NCBI GenBank assembly: GCA_964515055.1
Contig: CAZEUG010000024.1
Coordinates: 1 to 25,154 of the forward strand
Source: QAMX01 sp964515055
Lineage (GTDB): Bacteria > Bacillota > Clostridia > Oscillospirales > QAMX01
Reading direction: 5' to 3'
Length of the DNA: 25,154 nucleotides
How positions within the stretch are numbered: the stretch's first letter is position 1; each line of letters opens with the position of its first letter. Both the position numbers and the translations under genes were made by a program. This document shows positions 14,445 through 21,272 of this stretch, in pieces. The notes beneath the pieces are model-generated. The model saw only the letters and a list, made by a program, of their open reading frames with translations. It was not told the origin of the DNA and made no database searches.

Positions 14445-14468
14445 CCGGGGAATGGTAACATTCCCCGG
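14445..14468. promoter_or_regulatory. perfect 10-bp inverted repeat between divergent operons
   Basis: CCGGGGAATG and CATTCCCCGG flank GTAA. It lies 85 bp upstream of cotJA and just upstream of the -35 box (14476) of the PH-domain operon. There is no T-tract on either side, so it is more likely an operator or a structural element than a terminator. Confidence 0.55.
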
Positions 14469-14475
14469 TTGGCGG

Positions 14476-14504
14476 TTGAATTTTCCGGACAAACTGTGTA
14501 TAAT
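14476..14504 (+). promoter_or_regulatory. promoter of the PH-domain gene pair
   Basis: TTGAAT (14476-14481) and TATAAT (14499-14504) are 17 bp apart. The ATG overlapping the -10 box (14503-14505) therefore cannot be the start of the gene; transcription should begin near 14511. Confidence 0.78.
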
Positions 14505-14553
14505 GAAAGGAAGAGAATTCTCAAAAACGCTGGAAACAGGGAGGAAAACGGAC

Positions 14554-14988
14554 GTGCGGTCGATCACCGATTCCAAAAGAATGACGGCCATCTGGCTGAT
14601 TCGCCTGCTGCTGATGGCTGCGGCCATGCTGATTGTTGCGGTGGAGCTGCTCCATGCCTCACCGTTTATCGGTGTCATTGTCGGCGTTGGTTCGCTGGCC
14701 GCCGCCGCGATTTTCGGCTGCTGGTACATTCCGGCATATTTCCGGCGCTACGGCGTCACCGTGCAGGACGGCATTGTCCGCATCCGGCACGGCGTCCTCT
14801 ATACCTCGGAGACGGAAATCCCGCTGCGCCATGTGCTGACCGTTTCCGTCTCTGCCACGCCGCTGATGCGGCTGTTCGACGTCCGGATGGTCACGCTGGG
14901 GCTGTCCTCCCACCGGTTCCTGCTCCACTGCGTCTGCGCGGCAGAAATCGAGGAACTGATCGCCTGCTGCGGAAAGGCAGAACCGTGA
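14554..14988 (+). CDS. bacterial PH domain membrane protein (YdbS-like)
   Basis: A 144-aa protein with two membrane helices near its N-terminus (about residues 9-27 and 32-51) followed by one bacterial PH (bPH2) domain: the segment GVTVQDGIVRIRHGVLYTSETEIPLRHV has the typical strand pattern. GGGAGG lies 9 bp before GTG at 14554, which I take as the start given the promoter at 14476-14504. It overlaps the next gene by 4 bp (GTGA). Such YdbS/YdbT pairs are widespread in Firmicutes; their role is not established, though some bPH2 proteins affect stress and peptide-antibiotic tolerance. Confidence 0.78.
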   Translation: MRSITDSKRMTAIWLIRLLLMAAAMLIVAVELLHASPFIGVIVGVGSLAAAAIFGCWYIPAYFRRYGVTVQDGIVRIRHGVLYTSETEIPLRHVLTVSVSATPLMRLFDVRMVTLGLSSHRFLLHCVCAAEIEELIACCGKAEP

Positions 14989-16415
14989 CGGCCGTCCTGC
15001 GGCTGCACCCGCTGGCAGCCATCAGCGGAATGCGCCGCTATGTGATCCTGCTGCTGATTCCGCTGATTCGCGGTCTGACCGCGATTGGCGATGGCTGGAT
15101 GGACTGGCTCCGTGGAACATGGATTGACCTGCTCGCGCTGGCGGCGATTCTCCTGCTGGGGATTCTGCGATGGCGCTCCAGCCGGGTCCTTCTGTCGGAC
15201 GGTCAGCTCATCTATGAGCGGGGGCTTTTCTGGCACACGCGGGACGTGTTCTTTGCGGACACCGTTTCCACCGTGCGCGTGTCAACGCCCTGGTACCTGC
15301 GGCCGCCGCGGATACAGCTTGTCCGCCTGGAAACGCGGACACCGCCGCTGCCGGCTGCGCCGAGCCTCATGCTGTACGCGGACGATCTGCGGACGCTGGA
15401 ACGGCTCTTTCTCCGCGCACGGGGCGACCGCATTCAGACGGTTGTCCGCCCGCGCCCGGCCGCTGTGGCCGCCACGGCTGCGGCCACGTCCAGTCTGGTC
15501 GGGGGTCTGACCTTTACGGCGGCGCTCCTCTCCAACACGGTTCGCTATGCGCGGGAAACGACAGCCGACCAGATTCTGACGACGGCGTTTCTCTTTCTCC
15601 GAAAGGTTTCGCTGGGGCTGCCCCCCGCCGTTTCCATCACCGCAGCCACGCTCCTGCTCGCCTATCTGTCGGCATTTCTGAGCAATCTGAGCGCGTATTA
15701 CCGCTTTACGGCATCCCGCTCCCCGCGGGCGCTCCACGTCAGCGGCGGTCTCTTCACGCGGAGCTGCTTTCAGACGCCGATTCGGCAGATTGAATCGGTT
15801 GATCTGCGTTATGGCCTGATTTCGCGGCGGTTTGCCGGAATCAGCGCCTATGTCAATGCTGCCGGGCTGAGCGATGGAACGTTTGCACCGGCCATCATTC
15901 CGACCGGTCGTCTGCATGAGACGATGCGCCAGCTGCGCCGACTGCTGCCGGAGCTTGGCTCGTTTGCCTGTCCGATTCGTGTGCAGCCGCGCCGTGCCTG
16001 GCGCTCCTACCTGCTGGCACCGCTCATCGGTCTGCTGCTGCTGGCCGCCGGCAGTGTGGCAGCGTCTCTGCTGCTGCCGGACATGGCGGGGCTGATCGCG
16101 TTCTGGGCGGCCATGCTCGGCGTGGCCATCGTCTGGATGGGTCTGCACCGCCTGCACGCAATGCACCACAGCGGAGTCGGCGTCGAAGCGGACGCGCTCT
16201 GCCTGCGCTATGGCCGGGGCTTCCATTTTCACCGCGTCCGGATTTCGAAGCGAACCATCGGGAGCCTCCGGATTTCGCAGAACCGCTGGCAGGCCGCCCA
16301 CGACCTCTGCACACTCCATGTGTCGGAAATGTCTCGCCGACGCCGCCGCCATCGCGTCCACTCCGTCCCGTATGAGGCACTGCTTTTTGCGCTGCAAAAG
16401 TACGGATATCGCTGA
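14985..16415 (+). CDS. bacterial PH domain membrane protein (YdbT-like)
   Basis: A 476-aa protein with several membrane helices arranged in pairs and bPH2-type beta segments between them (around residues 55-140, 225-310 and the C-terminus, e.g. GVEADALCLRYGRGFHFHRVRI). It starts at GTG 14985 with GGAAAGG upstream and overlaps the preceding gene by 4 bp, so both are coupled. Length and layout fit YdbT, the larger partner of YdbS. The in-frame ATG at 14208 is rejected because it would run through the promoter and the first PH gene in another frame. The molecular function is unknown. Confidence 0.8.
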   Translation: MTAVLRLHPLAAISGMRRYVILLLIPLIRGLTAIGDGWMDWLRGTWIDLLALAAILLLGILRWRSSRVLLSDGQLIYERGLFWHTRDVFFADTVSTVRVSTPWYLRPPRIQLVRLETRTPPLPAAPSLMLYADDLRTLERLFLRARGDRIQTVVRPRPAAVAATAAATSSLVGGLTFTAALLSNTVRYARETTADQILTTAFLFLRKVSLGLPPAVSITAATLLLAYLSAFLSNLSAYYRFTASRSPRALHVSGGLFTRSCFQTPIRQIESVDLRYGLISRRFAGISAYVNAAGLSDGTFAPAIIPTGRLHETMRQLRRLLPELGSFACPIRVQPRRAWRSYLLAPLIGLLLLAAGSVAASLLLPDMAGLIAFWAAMLGVAIVWMGLHRLHAMHHSGVGVEADALCLRYGRGFHFHRVRISKRTIGSLRISQNRWQAAHDLCTLHVSEMSRRRRRHRVHSVPYEALLFALQKYGYR

Positions 16416-16424
16416 AATTCAAAC

Positions 16425-16464
16425 AAAAAGCCTTCGTATGCAAAGCGCATACGAAGGCTTTTTT
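16425..16464. terminator. bidirectional terminator between PH-domain operon and purL
   Basis: Arms 16425-16441 and 16447-16463 pair perfectly around a 5-nt loop, with A/T tracts at both ends serving the convergent genes. It lies 10 bp after the YdbT-like stop and 15 bp after the purL stop. Confidence 0.92.
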
Positions 16465-16478
16465 GACGATTCGGTGGT

Positions 16479-19400
16479 TTAGCGGAAATAGTCCACACCG
16501 GCCTCGAAGAGCGGCTGGAAGCGGTTTCCGGGGATGTTGCGGCCAACCAGCTGTCCGCAGCGCTCCGTGTGACCCATTTTGCCGAGAACGCGGCCGTCCG
16601 GGCTGGTGATGCCTTCGATGGCAAAGAGGCTGCCCGGCGGGTTTGCGCCGGTCTCCATGGAGGGCTGACCGGCCTGGTCGACATACTGGAAGGCGATCTG
16701 GCCGTTGTCGATCAGGCGCTTGAGAGTCGCCTCATCGGCGGAGAAGCGGCCTTCGCCGTGGGAAATCGGGATGACGTGTTCCTCGCCCAGCGTGCAGCGC
16801 GCAAGCCACGGCGACTTGACGGAGGCGACGCGTGTCCGCACATACCGCGCGCGGTGCAGGCCGATGGCGTTGTAGGTCAGCGTCGGGCAACCGGCGTCGA
16901 GCGGGCGAATTTCGCCGAACGGCACGAGCCCCAGCTTGATCAGCGCCTGGAAGCCGTTGCAGATGCCGAGAATCAGGCCGTCGCGGTTCTGAATCAGGTC
17001 ATTGGTCGCATCGCGCAGTGCCGGATTGCGGAAGAAGGAGGCGATGAACTTGCCGCTGCCCTCCGGTTCGTCCCCACCGGAGAAGCCGCCGGGGAAGATG
17101 ATCATCTGTGCGCGGCGCACGGCATCGACCAGTGCATCTGCCGATTCGCGCAGCAGTGCCGGATTCAGGTTGCGGACGAGAATGGTCTCCGCGTGGCCAC
17201 CGGCGCGTTCCACGGCACGCGCCGTGTCATATTCGCAGTTGGTGCCGGGGAAGACCGGAATGACCGCCGTCGGTTTGGCATGGCGGACGAGCGGACGCGC
17301 CGTGTTGCGTTCGGCATAGCTGACCGGTTCAGCCGTACCGGCAACCGGTTCGGAGATGGGGAAGACGCCGGAGAGCGGTTCTTCCCAGTCGGCCTTGAGC
17401 GTTTCGAGCGAAACATCCGGGCAACGGTTCATCCGAATGACGGGCTCCGAGGTGGTATGGCCGACAACGACGGCACCGGCGAGCGGGCCGTCCGTTTCGG
17501 CGAGGATGGCGCCGTAATTCAGGCGGCAGATTTCAAAAACATCGATCGAATCGTCCAGCGCGAAGCCGATATCGTTCCCGAAGCCCATCTTGGCAACGGC
17601 TTCGCCAAGGCCACCTGAGGTCAGCGCGAACGCGGAACGGACATGACCGGCTGCCACACAGTCATGGAAGTGCGACCACATGGCGCGGACGGAATCGTAA
17701 ATCGGGAGGCCGTTGGCATCGACCGGTGCGGCAAAGAGGCAGACGGTGGAGCCGGCCTGCTGGAAGACCGGCGTCACCAGAGAGGCGGCATCGGCCGTGG
17801 CAATGGCAAAGGAGACGAGCGTCGGCGGGACATCCAGATCCTCGAAGGAGCCGGACATGGAGTCCTTGCCGCCGATGGAGGCGACACCGTAGCCCAGCTG
17901 TGCGCTCAGGGCGCCGAGCAGTGCGCTGACCGGCTTGCCCCAGCGGTTCGGGTCTTCGCGCAGGCGCTCAAAATATTCCTGGAAGGTCATGTAGGCGTCA
18001 TCAATCCGGCAGCCGGAGGCGACCAGCTTGGCCAGCGATTCCGTTACGGCGTAGACGGCACCTGCAAACGGGTTCTGTTCGGAAATGTTCGGGTTGAAGC
18101 CGTAGCTCATCACGGAGCAGGTGGACGTTTCGCCGTCCTGTACCGGGAGCAGTGCCGCCATGACCTGAGACGGCGAAAGCTGATTCCGTCCGCCGAACGG
18201 CACAAAGACGGAGGAAGCGCCGATGGAGGAGTCGAACATCTCGACCAGACCGCGCTTGGAGCAGATGTTGAGATCGCGCATCAAAAGCTCCAGACGCTTG
18301 GCGGGACCGCCGCAGACCTCCGGGAACTCCGCGTTGGGGGTGGGCAGATCGGGGATTGCGAACGCTGCGGTTTTCGGTGCGCCGTTGGAATTGACAAAGG
18401 CGCGGGAGAGATCGACGATTTTCCGGCCGTTGTGCTCCATGACCAGCCGGGGTTCCTCCGTGACGACGGCGACCAGGCTGGCCTCCACGTTTTCAGCGGC
18501 AGCCGCAGCCAGAATGGCGGAGACGTCCGCCGGGGATACGACGATGGCCATGCGCTCCTGCGATTCGGAGATGGCCAGCTCCGTGCCGGAGAGACCTTCA
18601 TATTTCTTGGGGAGGGCGTTCAGATCGATTTTCAGCCCGTCTGCCAGCTCACCGATGGCGACGGAGACACCGCCCGCGCCAAAGTCGTTGCAGCGCTTGA
18701 TGCGTCTGGAGACATCCGGATTGCGGAACAGGCGCTGGAGCTTCCGCTCTTCAGGCGGATTGCCCTTCTGAACCTCGGCGCCGCAGACCGCCAGCGAAGA
18801 GGTGCTGTGGCTCTTGGAGGAGCCGGTTGCGCCGCCGCAGCCGTCACGGCCGGTACGGCCGCCCAGCACAATCACGACGTCGCCGGCGGCGGGTTCCTCC
18901 CGGCGAACGTTGGCCGCCGGAACGGCACCGACCACTGCGCCGATTTCCAGGCGCTTGGCCAGATAGCCGGGGTGATAAATTTCATCGACAAAGCCGGTGG
19001 CCAGGCCGATCTGGTTGCCATAGGAGGAGTAGCCGCGTGCAGCGGTCTTGGTCAGACGGCGCTGCGGCAGCTTGCCGGGCAGCGTTTCCTGAAGCGGGAC
19101 GCGGGGGTCACCGCTTCCGGTGATGCGCATGGCCTGATAAACGTAGGCGCGTCCGGAGAGCGGGTCGCGGATGGCACCGCCCAGACAGGTGGCTGCGCCG
19201 CCGAACGGCTCAATTTCAGTCGGGTGGTTGTGCGTTTCGTTTTTGAAGAGCAGCAGCCAATCCTGCTCTTCGCCGTCCACAACGGCTTTGATTTTAACGG
19301 TGCAGGCATTGATTTCGTCCGATTCGTCCAGATTCTTCAGAATGCCGCGCTTTTTCAGCGCTTTTGCACCGATGGTTGCAATGTCCATCAGCGTGACGGG

Positions 19401-20210
19401 GCGATGATCGGCCTTGTCGCCGAAGACCTCCCGGCGCAGTGCGAGATACTGATCAAAGGCGGAGGCGACGACCTCATCCTCGATGCCGTCCACGGTGAGG
19501 CCGGTCAGGAAGGTGGTATGGCGGCAGTGATCGGACCAGTAGGTGTCCAGCACGCGCAGCTCGGTCACGGTGGGGTCGCGCTTTTCCGTATCGCGGAAAT
19601 AGGCCTGCAGGAAGGCGAGGTCGGCGGCGTCCATGGCGAGCCCGTACTCAGCCAGACAATCAGCCAGACCGGCGGCATCCAGCTCGGTAAAGCCGGTCAG
19701 GACGGCGACGGGTGCCGGTTCGCCATACGAGGCGGCCAGCGTTTCCGGCTTCTCCGGCGATGCTTCGCGGCATTCCACCGGGTTAATCAGCCAGCTGCGG
19801 CAGGCGGCAAAATCCTCGTCGCTCAGCTCGCCGTGCAGCACGTAGACACGCGCATATGCGGCACGCGGGCGCTCTCCGCCGGTCAGCAGCTGGATGCAGG
19901 CGGCGCAGGAATCGGCGCGCTGGTCATATTGTCCGGGCAGCGACTCAACGGCGAGAATCCGGCACGGCTGACGCAGTGCCTCTTCGGGCAGTGATTCGGG
20001 ATAGCAGTCGTCGCACTGCGGCTCCGCGAAGACGGAGCGGGTCGCATTTTCAAAGGCCTCGGCGGAAATGCCTTCCACGTCATAGCGGTTGAAAATGTCA
20101 ACGCCCTCCAGCGCGTGCAGGGACAGCAGCTCGGACAAATCGCGGAAAAGCGCGTTGCGCTCCGAATCAAACCCCGGTTTTTTTGTGACATAACATCTGT
20201 AAACAGCCAT
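16479..20210 (-). CDS. purL: phosphoribosylformylglycinamidine synthase, large single-chain form
   Basis: This 1243-aa enzyme converts FGAR, glutamine and ATP to FGAM in de novo purine synthesis. The order is an N-terminal PurS-like part, two AIRS-type ATP-grasp-like halves (GGAATCLGGAIRDPLSG; GGRTGRDGCGGATGSSKSH) and a C-terminal glutaminase. In the glutaminase, Cys1084 is in ILGICNGFQ, and His1214 and Glu1216 are in GKMGHTERC, so the catalytic triad is complete. It is the single-protein type, not the PurS/PurQ/small PurL complex of Bacillus. The ATG has only a weak site (ACAGG), and its leader has a hairpin and an in-frame mini-ORF. It appears monocistronic: no other pur gene is nearby. Confidence 0.96.
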   Translation of the reverse strand: MAVYRCYVTKKPGFDSERNALFRDLSELLSLHALEGVDIFNRYDVEGISAEAFENATRSVFAEPQCDDCYPESLPEEALRQPCRILAVESLPGQYDQRADSCAACIQLLTGGERPRAAYARVYVLHGELSDEDFAACRSWLINPVECREASPEKPETLAASYGEPAPVAVLTGFTELDAAGLADCLAEYGLAMDAADLAFLQAYFRDTEKRDPTVTELRVLDTYWSDHCRHTTFLTGLTVDGIEDEVVASAFDQYLALRREVFGDKADHRPVTLMDIATIGAKALKKRGILKNLDESDEINACTVKIKAVVDGEEQDWLLLFKNETHNHPTEIEPFGGAATCLGGAIRDPLSGRAYVYQAMRITGSGDPRVPLQETLPGKLPQRRLTKTAARGYSSYGNQIGLATGFVDEIYHPGYLAKRLEIGAVVGAVPAANVRREEPAAGDVVIVLGGRTGRDGCGGATGSSKSHSTSSLAVCGAEVQKGNPPEERKLQRLFRNPDVSRRIKRCNDFGAGGVSVAIGELADGLKIDLNALPKKYEGLSGTELAISESQERMAIVVSPADVSAILAAAAAENVEASLVAVVTEEPRLVMEHNGRKIVDLSRAFVNSNGAPKTAAFAIPDLPTPNAEFPEVCGGPAKRLELLMRDLNICSKRGLVEMFDSSIGASSVFVPFGGRNQLSPSQVMAALLPVQDGETSTCSVMSYGFNPNISEQNPFAGAVYAVTESLAKLVASGCRIDDAYMTFQEYFERLREDPNRWGKPVSALLGALSAQLGYGVASIGGKDSMSGSFEDLDVPPTLVSFAIATADAASLVTPVFQQAGSTVCLFAAPVDANGLPIYDSVRAMWSHFHDCVAAGHVRSAFALTSGGLGEAVAKMGFGNDIGFALDDSIDVFEICRLNYGAILAETDGPLAGAVVVGHTTSEPVIRMNRCPDVSLETLKADWEEPLSGVFPISEPVAGTAEPVSYAERNTARPLVRHAKPTAVIPVFPGTNCEYDTARAVERAGGHAETILVRNLNPALLRESADALVDAVRRAQMIIFPGGFSGGDEPEGSGKFIASFFRNPALRDATNDLIQNRDGLILGICNGFQALIKLGLVPFGEIRPLDAGCPTLTYNAIGLHRARYVRTRVASVKSPWLARCTLGEEHVIPISHGEGRFSADEATLKRLIDNGQIAFQYVDQAGQPSMETGANPPGSLFAIEGITSPDGRVLGKMGHTERCGQLVGRNIPGNRFQPLFEAGVDYFR

Positions 20211-20213
20211 AAA

Positions 20214-20231
20214 TCATACCTGTTCTTTCAT
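20214..20231 (-). CDS. five-codon in-frame mini-ORF before purL (MKEQV)
   Basis: ATG AAA GAA CAG GTA TGA, in the same frame as purL and ending 3 bp before its ATG. GGGAGG lies 3 nt upstream, close for an efficient start. It may be fortuitous or may couple translation of purL by reinitiation. Confidence 0.3.
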   Translation of the reverse strand: MKEQV

Positions 20232-20234
20232 GAT

Positions 20235-20256
20235 CCTCCCGCATTTTTGCGGGAGG
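20235..20256 (-). promoter_or_regulatory. SD-sequestering hairpin in the purL leader
   Basis: A perfect 9-bp stem (20256-20248 with 20243-20235) with a 4-nt loop places GGGAGG, the only strong Shine-Dalgarno sequence of the leader, in the 3' arm. No T-tract follows on either strand, so it is not a terminator. Confidence 0.55.
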
Positions 20257-20327
20257 GAATGGTTGAAATCCATTTCGGCAAGCCGAAAAAACGATGCATC
20301 TGCATCCGGACAAAAGAGCCCTCTATA

Positions 20328-20356
20328 ATTGTAGCGGAAAAAGTTGCTTTTGTCAA
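20328..20356 (-). promoter_or_regulatory. promoter of purL
   Basis: On the minus strand TTGACA (20356-20351) and TACAAT (20333-20328) are 17 bp apart; the leader is about 110 nt. A plus-strand TATAAT (20324-20329) overlaps the -10 box and could be the -10 of the divergent permease genes, though its -35 match is poor. No PurBox or purine riboswitch is recognised. Confidence 0.75.
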
Positions 20357-20402
20357 CGCATAACCGGAATAACGAATCGCCAAATCAGGCAAAATAGCTT
20401 GT

Positions 20403-20786
20403 ATGAAATGTGAGAAAAGCAACCGGAAGCTGTCTGTCGGGCGGCTGTTGGCGACCGGCGCTGCCGCCGGTGTGCTGAACGGACTGTTCGGCGCCGGAGC
20501 AGGCATGGTGCTGGTTCCGCTGCTGACCCGGTGGTGCGGTCTGGAGCCGCGGACAGCGTGTGCGACGTCTGTCGCAATTGTAACGCCGCTCTGCCTGATC
20601 TCGGCGCTGGTCTTTCTGGCCACGGGCGGCACCTTTTCAAAGGAAGCGCTGTGGTATGCGCTCGGCGGCCTGATCGGCGGCACGGCGAGTGGCCTGCTGT
20701 TGGGGCGCATCCCCGTGCAGTGGCTGCTGCGGCTGTTTGGTGCGCTCATGATGCTTGCGGGGCTGCGCATGGCTTTTGCCGGATAA
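20403..20786 (+). CDS. half-size TauE/SafE permease, subunit 1
   Basis: A 127-aa membrane protein with about four helices. GAAAGVLNGLFGAGAGMVLVPLL is the glycine-rich signature of the TauE/SafE (DUF81) sulfite/organosulfur exporter family, here covering only one of the two repeats of a full-length (about 250 aa) protein. A second half follows 22 bp downstream, so the two probably pair in the membrane. The ribosome binding site is poor; the ATG at 20403 is the first reasonable start. The substrate cannot be predicted; the family exports small anions such as sulfite or sulfoacetate. Confidence 0.82.
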   Translation: MKCEKSNRKLSVGRLLATGAAAGVLNGLFGAGAGMVLVPLLTRWCGLEPRTACATSVAIVTPLCLISALVFLATGGTFSKEALWYALGGLIGGTASGLLLGRIPVQWLLRLFGALMMLAGLRMAFAG

Positions 20787-20808
20787 ACAGACAAAGGAGG
20801 CGGTCGAA

Positions 20809-21195
20809 ATGTCAGCGCTGTTGGCGATGCTGGTCGGCGCGGTCACGGGTGTTCTGAGCGGGATGGGCGTCGGCGGCGGCACACTGCTGATGCTGGTGCT
20901 GGTCGAGCTGCTCCGGACGGAGCAGCGTGCGGCACAGAGCATCAACCTGCTCTATTTCCTGCCGGTGGCAGCGTCGAGTTTGATCGGCCACATTCGGAGC
21001 GGGCGCATCTGCCTGCGTGCATTTTTGCTGTGCGCCGCTGCGGGAACGGTCGCGGCCATCGGCGGCAGCCTGCTGGCCGGGGTGCTGCAAACCGGTACAC
21101 TGCGGCGGCTGTTTGGCGTCCTGCTTCTGGCGGCCGGGGCGACACAAATGTGGAAGCGGCAGGGCAACGGCGCGAATGAACAAAAGAATTTATAG
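20809..21195 (+). CDS. half-size TauE/SafE permease, subunit 2
   Basis: A 128-aa membrane protein of about four helices whose N-terminal segment GAVTGVLSGMGVGGGTLLML is the second TauE/SafE glycine-rich signature. I chose the ATG at 20809 because AAAGGAGG (20793-20800) lies 8 bp upstream; an earlier ATG would overlap the previous gene and adds an unlikely polar leader. With the preceding gene it makes up the equivalent of one full permease. The C-terminus ends in a short basic/polar tail. Confidence 0.85.
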   Translation: MSALLAMLVGAVTGVLSGMGVGGGTLLMLVLVELLRTEQRAAQSINLLYFLPVAASSLIGHIRSGRICLRAFLLCAAAGTVAAIGGSLLAGVLQTGTLRRLFGVLLLAAGATQMWKRQGNGANEQKNL

Positions 21196-21207
21196 ATTTT
21201 TCCAAGG

Positions 21208-21221
21208 AAACGCTTGCGTTT
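21208..21221. promoter_or_regulatory. inverted repeat over the -35 box
   Basis: AAACGC and GCGTTT flank TT, overlapping the -35 box TTGCGT at 21214-21219. It may be a second operator. Confidence 0.4.
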
Positions 21222-21242
21222 TCTAACGAATACTGTTATAAT
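21214..21242 (+). promoter_or_regulatory. promoter of the activator-fucosidase-nitroreductase operon
   Basis: TTGCGT (21214-21219) and TATAAT (21237-21242) are 17 bp apart. Transcription should start near 21249, only about 24 nt before the ATG at 21273. Confidence 0.78.
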
Positions 21243-21251
21243 GACAGTATT
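21229..21251. promoter_or_regulatory. operator candidate spanning the -10 box
   Basis: AATACTGT (21229-21236) and ACAGTATT (21244-21251) are exact inverted repeats separated by 7 bp that contain the -10 box. A dimeric repressor bound here would exclude RNA polymerase. No regulator gene is in the window. Confidence 0.65.
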
Positions 21252-21272
21252 GAAAAAGGAAGGGGCGAAGCC

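Noticed and set aside
14208..14984. Very long version of the YdbT-like gene starting at 14208
   Set aside because: It would span the cotJA antisense region, the promoter at 14476-14504 and the first PH gene in another frame. GTG at 14985 with GGAAAGG and a 4-bp overlap is the better start.
15282..16397. 371-codon minus-strand frame opposite the YdbT-like gene
   Set aside because: Arg/Gln-rich shadow; the plus strand encodes paired membrane helices and PH domains with a proper start and a promoter.
17643..19994. 783-codon open frame on the plus strand opposite purL
   Set aside because: It is the antisense shadow of PurL, whose motifs and catalytic triad are complete on the minus strand. The translation is low-complexity (Gly/Ala/Arg/Asp rich) without recognisable domains, a usual artefact of GC-rich codons.
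20214..20216. TGA of the purL mini-ORF read as selenocysteine or sense codon
   Set aside because: There is no SECIS-like context that I can support, TGA is used as a normal stop elsewhere in the window (for example cotJA, the first PH gene), and PurL is full length from its own ATG.
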